NCBI GenBank assembly: GCA_033398695.1
Contig: CM065809.1
Span: 177,310,501-177,374,500, forward strand
Origin: Orobanche coerulescens
Taxonomy: Eukaryota > Streptophyta > Magnoliopsida > Lamiales > Orobanchaceae
DNA length: 64,000 nt
Direction: 5' to 3'
Every line of letters starts with the position of its first letter. The stretch's first letter is position 1. Shown one piece after another: positions 43,602-55,278 of the stretch. The notes beneath the pieces were generated by a model. The model searched no databases. It saw nothing but the letters and a program-made list of their open reading frames with translations, and had not been told where the DNA came from. Both the position numbers and the translations under genes were made by a program.

Positions 43602-44824
43602 GGGTAAATTATGTGAACCCATGTGGTTTCGAAATTCTGCATGTTTGGTTTCTATATTTTAAAATTTACGTCAAATTTTCTTGTAGTTTTAAAAATGATG
43701 CATCGTTAGTTCCTGCCGTCAAAAAATAACTGTGCGTGAGTTGTACGCGCTAGACATGCGACTGGGCGTGCCCCACTCGTGCAAAATGACTTTTTTACCC
43801 CTGATTGACCAATTATTAACCTTTGACTACAGGGACCAAATGTGCAGAGTTTTGAAACCACGGGGAAGTTTCACGTAATTTATCAATTTAGACCAATTTA
43901 GTATAATTTAGACCAATTTATTATTATTATCATTATAACTATTATTATTGATTAAAAAGACAATTGAAACACATTCCAACAATTATATCAACAATTTCCC
44001 CAATTTGATAAATTCATCCACATTTTCATTGCAAATTACCAACATCCCGAACATGGCAATCAAAAGGCCACAATACACCAAAAGATTCAAAACATTCCCA
44101 TAACACCATGTCAATCAAAACAACCTCTTATACAGCTTCACGACAAAAGTAATCAAACCAAAAACTCGACCTGAGATTTTGGGGGCTTCACGACCAAAAA
44201 CTCGTAGTGAATAGGTAATAGTTTCACGACCTGGGATTTTGGGGGCTTCACGATCGCGACCCGACCAGAATAACTTTACGACCACGACCTGACCAAGTAG
44301 TTTCACGACCTCAACCTCGGGGCTCGATGGAAAGGACTACTGCGAATGGTAGGTCTGACGACCCGGTTCGACGGAGAGGACTACTGCAAGTGTTTATCGG
44401 AGATTGCGAGAAGCAAGCAGATCTGATGATGACGGCTGAGGGAAACTTTTGGGGTTTGAGCTTATTAACCGTGGTAATTTTACATTTTACATTAATTTAG
44501 GGATAGGGGTAAATTCGAAATATTAATTTTTATTAACGGCCGTTTAGCTTATTTTAACGGAATGGGCGAGTGTGCATAATTTAATAAACCACGAGGGTAT
44601 TACTAGCTATTTTTAAATCACAGGGATGGAACGTGCCAAATTTTTAAACCACCGGGGTATAGCGTAATTTACCCTTTTTATTAACGTCCGTTTAGCTTAT
44701 TTTAGCGGAAGGAGCGAGTGTGCAGAATTTAGTAAACCACGAGGGTATTACTAGCTATTTTTAAACCACATAGATGAAACGTGCAAAATTTTTAAACCAC
44801 AGAGGGGTATAGCGTAATTTACCC
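43602..44824. mobile_element. MULE-like TIR element with multiplied termini
   Basis: The left end GGGTAAATTATGTGAACCC and right end ATAGCGTAATTTACCC are inverse, with further matching through TGTGGTTT and TTTGCA-type words (about 45 bp). They are flanked by TTAAATTTG (43593-43601) and TTAAATTTA (44825-44833), a 9-bp duplication with one mismatch, as expected for Mutator-like elements. The right terminus occurs twice in tandem (about 44529-44677 and 44684-44824), and an internal inverse copy of the left terminus lies at about 43836-43888. The middle holds a repeated GATTTTGGGGGCTTCACGA (about 44175 and 44235). No transposase. Confidence 0.7.
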
Positions 44825-44833
44825 TTAAATTTA

Positions 44834-45760
44834 TCTTTACCTTTGGATTTCGAATCGAACAATGATATTAACGGACATTCGTTCGTTTAGGATTCTGTTC
44901 GTTCGGTTTGTACTCGATAAAATTGCAAACTACTTATTCATGTTCGGTTCGTTAAAATTTCACATATTTCATGTTTGTTTGTTAGTGTTCGATTATTCGG
45001 TTTATTTGATCTTTCGTTTGTGTTCCAAAATATCAAAAAAAAGTCGGAAGTACAAGCAACAACGATCCAAAAAATAAAAAAGACAAGATAGATTTAGAAA
45101 TTAAGGGTTTTGGAATGGTAGGTTTTTTTTGTATATATATATATATATATTAAGTATTGTAAAATTATTAATAAATATATAAAAACTCATTTGTTTGTAA
45201 ACTGTTCCTGAACTAATGAACATATATTATTTTGTTCGTGTATGTAATGAATATGCTCGTGGATTGTTTGAGTTTGACTGAATGAACACAAACTGAACGT
45301 TGATCGAATATGTTTATGATCTTTTCACGAACGCTCTTTTATTTCGTTCGACACTCAAAAAGTGTGGTACACTCTTTCTTAATTATTCGTACTTCTGGTG
45401 TCCGAAGTGTTGTCAACACAATGCTTGCGCTAAACTCTTTGGGGCCCAAATCTCCAGAAGACAAATTGAAGCCTGAAATATAGGCAAAACCAACTAGTAG
45501 GTGTAGCCCATTTATAAAAATTATTTCATATTTACCTTTGGCAATTTTTGTTATATGGTTTAAAATACTTGATATGGATTTTAAATTCAAATTTTCATAT
45601 GTTCTAAGATTCAACTTATAAATACTCAACCAATAATTTTTTATATTTTTTATATTTAATTTATATCGCATCACCCACCTCTTCCCTTCTTATCTTTTAT
45701 CTTTAAATAGTACAGTACTGTACGATAATACATTGTCATTTCTCTCTGTTCATTTTTATC
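44834..45760. other. AT-rich intergenic DNA between the MULE-like element and LINE 1
   Basis: Contains a (TA)n tract at 45132-45150 and a stretch (45190-45345) rich in GTTCG/CGAAC words, as seen in several plant MITE families, but no boundaries can be fixed. A minus-strand frame of 111 codons at 45339-45674 has no recognisable domain. Confidence 0.4.
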
Positions 45761-45805
45761 TTTAAATCAAATACTTTTTTTTTATCCAAAAGAAGAAAGC
45801 AAACT

Positions 45806-46941
45806 ACATCATTTCTTCGAACAGAAGCTTGTGGACAGGTTTAGGCGGAGCTGACCAAAGGCTGTCCTGGGTTTCTGAAACGTAACTAAGTTTAGCAAGC
45901 TTATCGGCGAGCCGATTTCCACGTCTATCCACCAGTTAAATCTTGGTTGTCCAAGGCATGCGAAGGAGCTTCCAACAATCTTCCATAATGTTCTCCGGAG
46001 CTATATCAACCAAAGGCTTTTCATGTCTTAATAAATTAACAATAGTGTAATTATGTGATTCAATCTCAAGGAAAGGGATACGGCGGTCCCATGCGATCAT
46101 AAGTCCACGATGGACAGCAGTAGCTTCCGCAATGATGGAGTCGCATAATGCACATCTAGCGGAAAACCCCCACAACCAACTACCCTTAGTATTACGGCAT
46201 ACACCACCAATCACGCTAACACCACGAGAGATATGCGACCCTCCATCAACATTAAGCTTCATCGATCCCGCCGCAGGGGACTTCCAACGAGGCGAATTGA
46301 TGTTACTAAAATTACCCCTGAAGGTCACACGAAATTGACCACAAAGCATCGTGCTTTGAAACAGATGGTCCGTTGTTGGGGAATAATCGAGTTAAAAATT
46401 GCATCATTTCTCGCCTTCCAGATTTCCCATGTTGTTGTAACAAACAGATGACAGCTCCCAATCTCTTTTAAACCATCAATCAACATGCTAAACCCATCGT
46501 TGGCGCCCAGCCGTAGCCATTTTTAAGAGGGAGATTCCAAAATTTATGCCCCTGAGAAAGTCCAAGAGTAGTATTCCAACAGTCTCTAGCAACCTGACAG
46601 TCGCGCAAAGCATGTAAACAAGACTCAGCCTGACTGTTACAAAGAGTGCAAAGTGGCGAGAGCCCAATTTTCCTGATGTGTCAGAGTTGAGCTATCGCTA
46701 ATCGGTCTTGTGAAGCGAGCCAGAGAAGGAACTTAAGCTTCTGGGGTAGTTTGGCCTTCCAAATCCAGTTCCAATAATCACTCACACTTGGCTGAACTTC
46801 AAGTAAAGAACGTCGAAACAAGTAGGCCGATTTACTATTAAAAGTACCCGAAGCACTGAGATTCCAGAGAACCATATCAGCCGTGTGATTGAGAGTAATA
46901 TTATACGCCTGAAGCACAGCAGTGACATCAGATGGAATTTT
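45806..46941 (-). pseudogene. LINE 1 ORF2, zinc-binding region and RNase H
   Basis: After LINE 2 the minus strand resumes with IPSDVTAVLQAYNITLNHT, then the zf-RVT region (GTFNSKSAYLFRRSLLEV, WNWIWKAKLPQKLKFLLWLA, then broken). RNase H lies at 46349-45936: GSMKLNVDGGSHISRG, SGVCRNTKGSWLWGFSA-type sequence and SIIAEATAVHRGLMIAWD. A TAA after WTTKI (about 45935) interrupts it. The same frame goes on with VDRRGNRLADKLAKLSY and ends near 45806. Several frame changes lie between 46350 and 46680. Confidence 0.82.
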
Positions 46942-47037
46942 TTTTTTTTTTTTAAAAAACGTCCAGAGTGGACGGGGGGTTGAGGCGAGACCCACCAACC
47001 TGTAGATAATAAAATCAAGTAATACAAAGTATCAGTC

Positions 47038-47285
47038 CCGAATTATGACAAAAAATGGGTCATAATTCGGGTCCAAACATCGGACAAATCTACGGCCCGC
47101 TAAAGAAGTACAAAGTGCACCACAAATCGTGGGCTAATGTGCGGACCCGTAGACCAAATAACTCAACTCCGAATTATGACAAAAAATGGGCCATAATCCG
47201 GAACCTAAAATCTAAAGTGCCTACAACCCGCTAGATCAGTACAAGGTGCACCACTAAAACCGTGGACTAATGTGCGGACCCATAG
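47038..47285 (-). repeat. Tandemly duplicated hairpin unit in the LINE 2 3' untranslated region
   Basis: Two units of about 131 bp, starting at 47038 and 47169. Each opens with an inverted repeat: CCGAATTATGAC / GTCATAATTCGG (47038-47049 and 47059-47070, 12 bp perfect, 9-base loop) and CCGAATTATGAC / GCCATAATCCGG (47169-47180 and 47190-47201). Both then share GTGCACCAC and TAATGTGCGGACCC words. Confidence 0.85.
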
Positions 47286-47314
47286 GCAACCAATCAATCG
47301 ATAAAAAATAAATT

Positions 47315-50300
47315 CTATCTAAATCTAAATGACGGATAACCAAGTTGATCCATTCGTATAAGGGAGATGAGAAACGGAGGAGCAGTATCGTAAGTATAAG
47401 TCTGAATGCCGAGTGACGACATGCCGAGCTCAGAAAGATAGTCGGCCGGCCTGTTGCCCTCCCGGAAAATATGAGTGACTCTGAACTGATTATCTCTAAG
47501 AATGTGTCGGATACGCATAAGAGTGTGACGAACCTGCCAAGAGCCCCGATGGCCAGATGATAGCAGGGTCACTACAGCAGCAGCATCAAGCTCAATCCAA
47601 ACATGTCTCGATCTCTGGGAGGCTAGAATTTATCCAATCGCCAACGCCTGGACCTCTGCATCAAAACTCGAAGAGGCCTGAAAAGAGGAGTGGAAAGCAA
47701 GAATGAGCTCTCCGTGATGATCTCTAATCAGACCTCCCCCACCCGCAATCTGTGTGTCTCTATCGAACGAACCATCCATGTTCATCTTGATCCAAGGGGT
47801 CTCGGGTCGAAGCCAAACCACCGCGACGGGGCGACGAGTCTGAGCGGGGGAAGATGTAGCTCGCCGGAAGCGATCAGGAGGCGAGCAACCCGCCCAGAAC
47901 TTAGAGCAAATAAGCCCCGCAGCATCCAATAAAGCAACATGGCGCTCCACCTGCACAATAACATGAGAGGAAACAAAAGTAACCGCCCTATGCTTTGCAC
48001 TATTCCTTTATGTCCAGATGAACCAAAGGATCAGACAAGGAATAATGAAAGTCGCGTGCCTAAAGTGTGTGCCGTGTGCGAAAAAACTCAGGAGCTCAAA
48101 AATATTCTGAGTATGGGGTAGGGATAAATGTGTCTATGCACCAAAATACTCCTAGACGTCACGAGCCACATCACTCTCCAAGAAAAGGTGGGCAATGGTC
48201 TCGGTATGGTAGGTCTGGGTAAGGGTATGCGAGCAGCACAAACATCTAGAAGCCAATGAAACGCCCCTCATCTGTAGGATGTCATCAGTCGGGATCCGTC
48301 GCATGAGAAGTCGCCAAATAAACACCGAAATGGTCGGTGTGAGTAAGGTTGTCCATATGGCCCCGTAAATAAGATTAGCCTGACCCCTCACCCTGATGTG
48401 AGACCAAGCCGACGATAATGAGAACGCACCCGAAGAGGTAAGAGTCCAGCACATACTATCCGAATCCTCCTCGGCGATGGGAATCGCGGAGATCTCCTGA
48501 ATGAACTGAGGGGTAAATCCTAGCTCCTCGCCAATAATAGTCTCCAACCTATCCATGTCCCAAAACCCATCAACCCATAACTCATTAATCCTAAGATGGG
48601 GTCTACCAGAAACCTGACAATAAAAAGAGATCGGCCTATCCCTAATCTAAGTATCGTCCCAAAAGCTGACCTCCCCACAGCCACGACCAAGAGTCCAGCG
48701 AATGAACTCCTGGGCCTCAATACCCACGCGGAGGAGACGGCGCCAAGGGTGGCTGGCACGAGCTTTAAGAGCAGTACGCATAGGCGTATAAAGGCCAGCA
48801 GAAAGGCCATGAGCATAAATTGCGCCACAGAGACGTGCTCCAAGGCGCCACCGTGAGCTTATAACTAAAAGCTCTCGCCATATCCAAAAGGCTCCGAATC
48901 CCGAGGCCTCCTCAAATACCGGACGACAAATCTGGCCAATCGACCCAATGCGTCTTCCTCTTTGACCAACAAGACCCCAGTATCTCGCAATGATCTCGCC
49001 GAGTTCCCGGATAATGTACTCGTGGGGATCCAAAACCTGAAGCAGGTGAAGAGGAATCGTGCAGAGAGTGCTCTTACTAAGAGCCAAACGGCCCCCAAAA
49101 GCAAGGTGGCGATGGGACCAACCAGAGATCCTATCCAACATCCGTCGCTTCACCCCAGCAAAGAGCTCTCGTCTCTTAAAGCCTTTGTAAAGGGGCACAC
49201 CTAGATAGGTGATGGGGAGATTGACCTGGCGAAAACCAGTAAGATCGTAAACTCTCTGATGCCAACGAGGCGCATGCTTGGGAGCGAGAATAAAAGTGCT
49301 CTTCTGGATACTAACCATCTGGCCCGAAGCCATGGAGTAGTGATCCAGGAGACGCATAAGATCAACAAGACCATCATCCACAGCCCGTGTGAATATGATG
49401 ATGTCATCGGCGTAGGATAAGTGCGAGACGGGGAAAGGCCGCCCTGCCATCCTATACCTCATCAAAGGATGATCTCGAATGAATCGATCCAAGCAGCGCG
49501 ATAAATAATCAGCGGCAAGCACGAAGAGCGACGGAGAAATAGGGTCGCCCTGACGCAAACCCCGGCTAGAGGCAAAATAGCCGACCGGACTGCCGTTCAC
49601 CAAAATGAAGAACGTGCAACTCTCGACGCAATGACGGATAAACAAAATCCATCTAGCCGAGAATCCCATCCTCACCAGGGCCTCACGTAAAAAATGCTAG
49701 TGAACCCTATCATACGCCTTAGCCATATCAAGCTTCAGCGCAAGGTTCGGGACACCATGAATGTCCGCGACGTGGAGGTCGTGAATAAGTTCTTGGGCCA
49801 AAAGGATATTATCAGTAATAACCCGCCCGTGAACAAATCCACTCTGGTTTGGAGAGATAATAAGAGGGAGAAGAGGAGCAAACCGAGCGTTAAGGATTTT
49901 CGTGATAATCTTATTGGTCACATTACACAGACTAATGGGCCGGTAATCTGACCAACCGCTCGGAACAGGCTTCTTCGGGATCAAGACGACCGTAGTCGCT
50001 GTGAAAGCCGGAGGCATAGGGTGACCCTCAAAAAACTCGAGCACAGCCCCCTCCACGTCGTAAGATACAATCTCCCAACAATGCTGAAAAAACAAAGATA
50101 AGAACCCGTCAGGCCCAGAAGCGCTGTGAGGATCGATATCAAATACCGCAGCACGAATCTAAAGGGAAGAGGGTGGGACACACAAACTATCAGAATCAAA
50201 AGAAGAGGGGATAGAGGGAAAACAAGTGTCATCCGGGGGGCGAGAACATCACCATCGGATGTAAGCAGAGTCCTAAAGAAATTCACAGCAGATGATCTGA

Positions 50301-51065
50301 TGTCCGACTATACAGCGATCGTCGTACCACCATCCTCAATGTTGTGAATATGCGACTGACAACACTTCTGCTTCGCAAAACCCTGAAAAAACCGGGTGTT
50401 GCGCCGCCTCGCAGAACCCAACGAATCGCGCCTTCTGTTTCCAGAAATCTTCCTCCATAGAGAGACGAAGATGGTACTCAGCGCGAAAACGGTGCATAGC
50501 GGTTCTATTCTCCGGAGTAGGATCCGAATCATATCGCCGCTCGGCCTCGTCAGCAGCCCTCAAGGCCTCATCCAACTTCGTATGAAGATTACCAAAAACA
50601 GACCAGTTCCACTGTTTCAGTCTATGCTTAACCCTAAGGAGTTTGGTCTGTAGGTTACATATACCAGATAATCTAGTCGGAGTAAGCCAGACTTCCCTAA
50701 CAGTGTCCAGGAATGTGTGATGCCGGACCCACATACTCTAGAAATGAAATGACGACTTGTGACGAGTCGCGGAGAAGCGACACTGGATAAGAAGAGGTGC
50801 ATGGTCAGACCGAAGTCGAGGCAGGTGAGTGATGGTAGAGACCGCAAACACGTTCGACCATGCTTCATTAAATAAAGCACGATCTAGCCTTTCCCTCAAA
50901 CCATTGCGCTCCCAAGTGAAGATATCGCCCTCGCAGCCCGCGTCAATCAACTCACAGTCAGCAATAGCCTGTGCGAAGTCCAAAATCTCTGGAGAACGGT
51001 CAGTGGTACTACCCTCGCGCTCATGTGAATGCAAGAAGATGTTGAAGTCACCGCTGACTAGCCAC
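47315..51065 (-). pseudogene. LINE 2 ORF2, truncated and broken
   Basis: It begins in the middle of the endonuclease (VSGDFNIFLHSHEREG, FTWERNGLRERLDRALFN, RSDHAPLLIQC). It continues through 50734-50336 (LRVKHRLKQWNWSVFGNLHT) and the reverse transcriptase in two frames: 50095-49697 with GWSDYRPISLCNVTNKIITK and LALKLDMAKAYDRV, and 49675-48647 with SRGLRQGDPISPSLFVLA and catalytic YADD. The zf-RVT region is at 48556-48152 (IWTTLLTPTISVFIWRLLMR). RNase H is at 47956-47630 (PWIKMNMDGSFDRDTQIAGG) and 47572-47315 (HIFREGNRPADYLSELG). At least five stops or frameshifts separate these pieces. Confidence 0.87.
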
Positions 51066-51083
51066 GACATCAGATGGAATTTT

Positions 51084-52878
51084 CGTATGAAGATGTACAA
51101 AATTCCAGTTACTCGATGAATCAAGGACGTCCTAAAGTCGGACAGCGGCATCAGCGGGATGAATGTGAACTCCAGCTAGAGAACTAATAGTATCGTTCCC
51201 AAGCCATCGATCGAACTAGAAAGAAATATCAGTACCATTGCCAACTTCCCAAAGTATATGTTCCGCGCATTCCAGCATAAGATGAATAACCCGTCTCCAT
51301 AAAGGAGAGTCAGTAGCACCCGCACGATAAGAGGGAAAGGGGAGGTTTTTGAGATATTTATGAAGAAAGAATTCACGCCAAATAAGAGGGGCTTTAGACA
51401 AAAATTTCCAGCCAACCTTAAGCAACAAGGAATCATTAATAGATTTGGCATCACAGATGCCAAGACCTCCCACTTATCTTTGTTTCGTCACATGAGGCCA
51501 ACCAACTAAATGTAGTTTGCGAACGTCCGGGTTGTTGGACCATATAAAGCTCCGATTCATTTTATCAAGTTGGTTGCACACTTTTTGGGGAAGGGAAATC
51601 GTATTCATAACATGTATGGGCATCGCGGCTGTAACAGACTGGACCAAAGTCGCTCTACCCGCCAATGTAAGAGTTTTACTCTTCCAGCTTGTGAACCTAT
51701 CCGCCACTCTCTCAATAAATTGTTGGAAATCTGCAGCAACCAAACGCCCATGAGATAAGGGAACACCCAGGTACTTGCCCAAATTTAGAGTTTGAGCAAA
51801 ACCCAAAATGTCACAAATTTCTCTCTTGATAGTGTTGCCGCCTCTATTGGAGAAGAAAATCTTGGACTTGGGTGGACTGAGTTTGAGACCGGAGGCCATG
51901 CAGAAGGTATCCAGGACACATTTAATACATGCAGCATTCCTCTTTGTAGCCTTTCTCATAATGATCAAATCATCTGCATAGAAAATGTGAGACAAGGCTG
52001 GACCTCCCCTGCAAACAGAAATAAGAAGCCATTTTTTGTTTTCCACATGGTCGTTGATCAGGTAAGATAGTCTTTCGATACAGATGAAGAACAAGTAAGA
52101 TGAAAGTGGACATCCTTGTCTCAGGCTGCGAGAATGATCAATCAGATCCGTAGGTGTTCCATTCCAAAGAATGCGTGTAGAGGCCTGCGTCACAAGATAA
52201 GATGAGGTTAATCAAACTATCAGGGATTCTGAAAAATTGCAAAGTTTCTTTAAGAAAATCCAAATGAACACAGTCGTAGGCCTTTTCCAGATCTAATTTT
52301 AAAATCATGCATCCTGTTTTATTCTTCTTCCTTTTGTGCAGGGTATGGAGAAGCTCCTGAACCAGAATTATGTTGCCATGTGTGCCTCTGCCCGGAATGA
52401 AACTCGACTGAGTGGGACCAATAAGACCGTTCATGAAAGGTTTAAGTCGAAGAGTAATGTATTTGGCCACGAACTTGTAAAGAACACTAGAAAGAGCAAT
52501 CCACCGGAACTGGGAGATAGTTTCAGGGTTGTTCATCTTCGGAATAAGGCAAAGGAATGCCTCACAAATCGCCGTCGGGATCTTTCCCAAAACAAAGGCT
52601 TCAGAGAGGAATGAGACCACAGAGCCACCCACAATATCCCAACTTTTCTGAAAAAAATCCTGCTTGGAGCCCATCTGGCCCCGGAGCTTTACTAGGATGA
52701 CAAGCCTATACCATTCTCTTAGATTCATCCGCGTCAATAGGAAGGGAGGGGAGGTTGCGGTTATCCTCCGAGAGTTGCCTTTGAAAACTACTCCTCTCGA
52801 GTATGCGATGGTTAGCAACAGTCGGGAAGTTAAATAATTTAGCAAAGAACGATCTTGAGTGATGTTGAAGTATGGATT
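51084..52878 (-). pseudogene. LINE 1 ORF2, reverse transcriptase
   Basis: Frame 52878-52138 holds the first half (FFQKSWDIVGGSVVSFLSEA, ISQFRWIALSSVLYKFVAK, ILKLDLEKAYDCVHLDFLKE). A frameshift follows near 52190. Frame 52193-51474 has SLRQGCPLSSYLFFICIERL and the catalytic HIFYADDLIIM. A TAA near 51474 precedes 51473-51216 (MGGLGICDAKSINDSLLLKV, GWKFLSKAPLIW). Unusual replacements (FRWI for FRPI, DCVH for DRVH, RQGCPLSS for RQGDPLSP) show decay at conserved positions. Confidence 0.86.
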
Positions 52879-53084
52879 TGTAATACCCGGTTGTAATTCA
52901 GTCATTATCATTCAGTAATTGTCACTCAGTATTTTTTTCACTCATTTATGATCATTTGTCACTCATATTCAATCATTGTATTCATCGTTAAGAGTAATTG
53001 TATCGTCATTCATCATCAATCTAGTTGGAGAATCGTGCGGTGTTTACCATCATTGTCATTTCATAGTGTGCTGTGTGTGAGGAG

Positions 53085-53652
53085 TAGCGCACGCTACGTA
53101 CTCTTTTTAGCGTGCGCTAATCGAGTACTGGTAGCGCATGCCACCTCTCAACACTAGCGCATGCTAGTGTAGTTGAGCAGGCAGTCCAGAAGGCACTGGA
53201 CTGCAGTTGGGATTGTAGGTAGCGCACGCTACGAATGGTAAGTAGCGCGCGCTAGTGAGCCGGAGTAGCGCACGCTATGAAGTTGGTGTAGCGCGCGCTA
53301 AGGTCGGATCAGGTTGAGTCCAGTGGCTACTGGACTGAATTGAATTAATTCATAGCGCACGCTATGAGTGGTTTTAGCGTACGCAAACGGTATAGTAGCG
53401 CACGCTAATTGTTGGATGTAGCGCACGCTACCGAGATCAGATCAGAGGACAGAAGGTTCTGGACTCCAGTACTGGACAGCAGATAATTCGTTAGCGCACG
53501 CTAACATTTTGGGGTTAGCGCACGCTAAGTGCATAGCCGTAGCGCACGCTACAAAAAGGTACGTAGCGCGCGCTACCATTTCCGGAAAGTGGGTACTGGA
53601 CTACCCAAAACACCCGTTAGCGCACGCTACGCACAGGAGCTAGCGCACGCTA
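53085..53652 (+). repeat. Phased array of 12-bp palindromes in LTR D
   Basis: About 18 copies of TAGCG-NN-CGCTA (mostly TAGCGCACGCTA, some the perfect palindrome TAGCGCGCGCTA; two degenerate). Starts: 53085, 53108, 53132, 53155; 53220, 53243, 53266, 53289; 53353, 53375, 53396, 53419; 53492, 53516, 53540, 53564; 53618, 53641. Spacing within blocks is 21-24 bp. Block starts are 126-139 bp apart. Between blocks lie GTCCAG/CTGGAC-based inverted repeats (53181-53204, 53317-53336, 53466-53475, 53591-53606). The array ends 12 bp before the TATA box. Confidence 0.95.
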
Positions 53653-53664
53653 ACTGGGATGTGC

Positions 53665-53673
53665 TATAAATAG
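53665..53673 (+). promoter_or_regulatory. TATA box of LTR D
   Basis: TATAAATAG directly downstream of the palindrome array, followed within about 30 bp by CAGTGCAGTCCATTT, a plausible transcription start region. Confidence 0.75.
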
Positions 53674-55278
53674 GACAGTGCAGTCCATTTCGTCATTTCT
53701 TCATCTCACTTCCCTCCTTCGGCGATTTTGGGCGATTTCAGGCGATTTGGAGAGCATTCTTCGAGGTGTAATCATCAATCATCATCTTCAAGCTCATCAT
53801 TCGGATTAATCATCATTTCATCATCTTCATCACATCAAATCAAAGGTATAAATCTCTTGGATCTAGAATTTCGGATTTTTGGGTTTTCCTTCCGATTTTC
53901 TTCGTGTAAGCTTGGATTGTTGTTGGAATATGTTAGATATGGATTATCTATCTTGGATAAATATATTCCTGTGTATTTAATGGCTATTTTGTGGATTTAT
54001 ATCAAGAACCCTTGGGGTTGACTTCGGTTAATTTGGGGATTTCCGATTGACGTTGTTGTAATCTTGAATTGTGGTTTCCTATGGGATTATTGATATCATT
54101 GATAGTGTTTTGATGGTTTGAAATACTCATCTTGGAGTTGGTTTCGATATATTCGAGTTTGGATATTGTTGTATCGACGTTTGAGTCGGTTATGATCGTA
54201 TTTGATTCGTGTAATGATCGAATTATTGGTAATTGTGTTATTCAAGGTTGTTCGAGCGACCGACATTTCATTTAGGACGTTGTTCGTGGACGGACATTCT
54301 TCATCGGTGTTGAGTAAGTTAATTCTTACTCAGTTAAAAGGATATTCATTCCTTTCGTTGTTGTTCATTTATAATCATAATTCATTCATAAGGTACTAAC
54401 CGTTTCAAAACTTGTAATTGTCACTTAATTACTTCATTCACGAGGAACGACGGTTCCAATCATTTCATTGAGCTGTCATTCATTTCACCATCATTTCATC
54501 TTGGTGAGTCATTATTCATTTTCGTTGTCACTTTTGTTATATCGTGGCATTCCGGGTCATATTGGCGTGCCGGTTGGTATGTGTAGGATTTTCATGTCGG
54601 GCACATTATAGTCGTGTGTTGGTTGGTGGCCTCACATTGGACTGTGCACACGAGTTGATGGATTTGTGGGACTGATTAGGTACAAGACCACACGTGTATT
54701 CGATCGATACTCGTTGGTGGCTTGTGCACGGACACATTTCCATCCCGGAGGTAGTGTGGCGCCATTCCTTTGAGCCGTACTGTTAGTTGATTCATATAGC
54801 ATGTTTGATTGCGTATGTTTCGACAGGATATTTCATAACTTCATATATATCATGATTGTGTATTTTCAACCCTTGAGGATTGTTGTTCTGTGTAACTGAC
54901 CCCGTTGGGGGATTTTATTTTCAGGTCATGGCAAGGCAAAAGCACGGAAATATAACGTTGACGGCGAGGAGTCCCAGTGATACTAGTAGGGGCCCCCGAT
55001 CTTTCAGTTATTCATGTTGTTGTCCTTTGTTTTCCGCTGCAGACTTTCATTTGAGTACTCATTTCATTCAGTGTTGTGTATTTTATCTTCATATAAAATA
55101 TACATGTATTCTGTATTATCTTGAGTGTGTTGTATGAAACTACTCATCGGAGTAATTAATGTTGTAATGTGGTTCGGTACTACATTCACCCTGTGTAATT
55201 CACTCAGTTTCATTCGCCTGGTGGGTCCCAGTCGGGGATCCACGGCACTGTAATATCCGCCTAGTTTGGGGTGTTACA

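Larger units (their letters stand above)
46942..51065 (-). mobile_element. LINE 2, 5'-truncated L1-like element inserted in LINE 1
   Basis: The 18-bp duplication GACATCAGATGGAATTTT (46924-46941 and 51066-51083) flanks it, with the A-tail at 46942-46953 (T on the plus strand). The 5' end is truncated inside the endonuclease domain. The insertion joins LINE 1 coding sequence exactly across the duplication (TKIPSD / VTAVL). It is of a different lineage from LINE 1 and LINE 3: the reverse transcriptase motif is HLSYADDIIIF, and the 3' untranslated region has a distinctive duplicated hairpin. Confidence 0.93.
52879..55278 (+). mobile_element. Solo LTR D (2400 bp) inserted in LINE 1
   Basis: It begins TGTAATACCCGG and ends GGGGTGTTACA, with a perfect 5-bp duplication GGATT on each side (52874-52878 and 55279-55283). 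No internal region, primer-binding site or purine tract is present, so this is a solo LTR left by LTR-LTR recombination. Its end is related to element F. It carries a striking palindrome array (53085-53652), a TATA box (53665-53673) and a downstream leader with GGCGATTT repeats (53718-53745). The orientation (plus) is set by the TATA box and the terminal TGTAATAC...TGTTACA order. It has no coding capacity. Confidence 0.93.

Noticed and set aside
45339..45674. 111-codon minus-strand frame between the MULE-like element and LINE 1
   Set aside because: AT-rich, Lys/Ile/Asn-biased translation with no domain and no conserved context.
53085..53652. Regular short repeats with spacers that resemble a CRISPR array
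   Set aside because: The repeats are 12 bp with 9-12-bp linkers, sit inside a plant LTR with a target duplication, and have no cas genes. The sequence is eukaryotic nuclear DNA.
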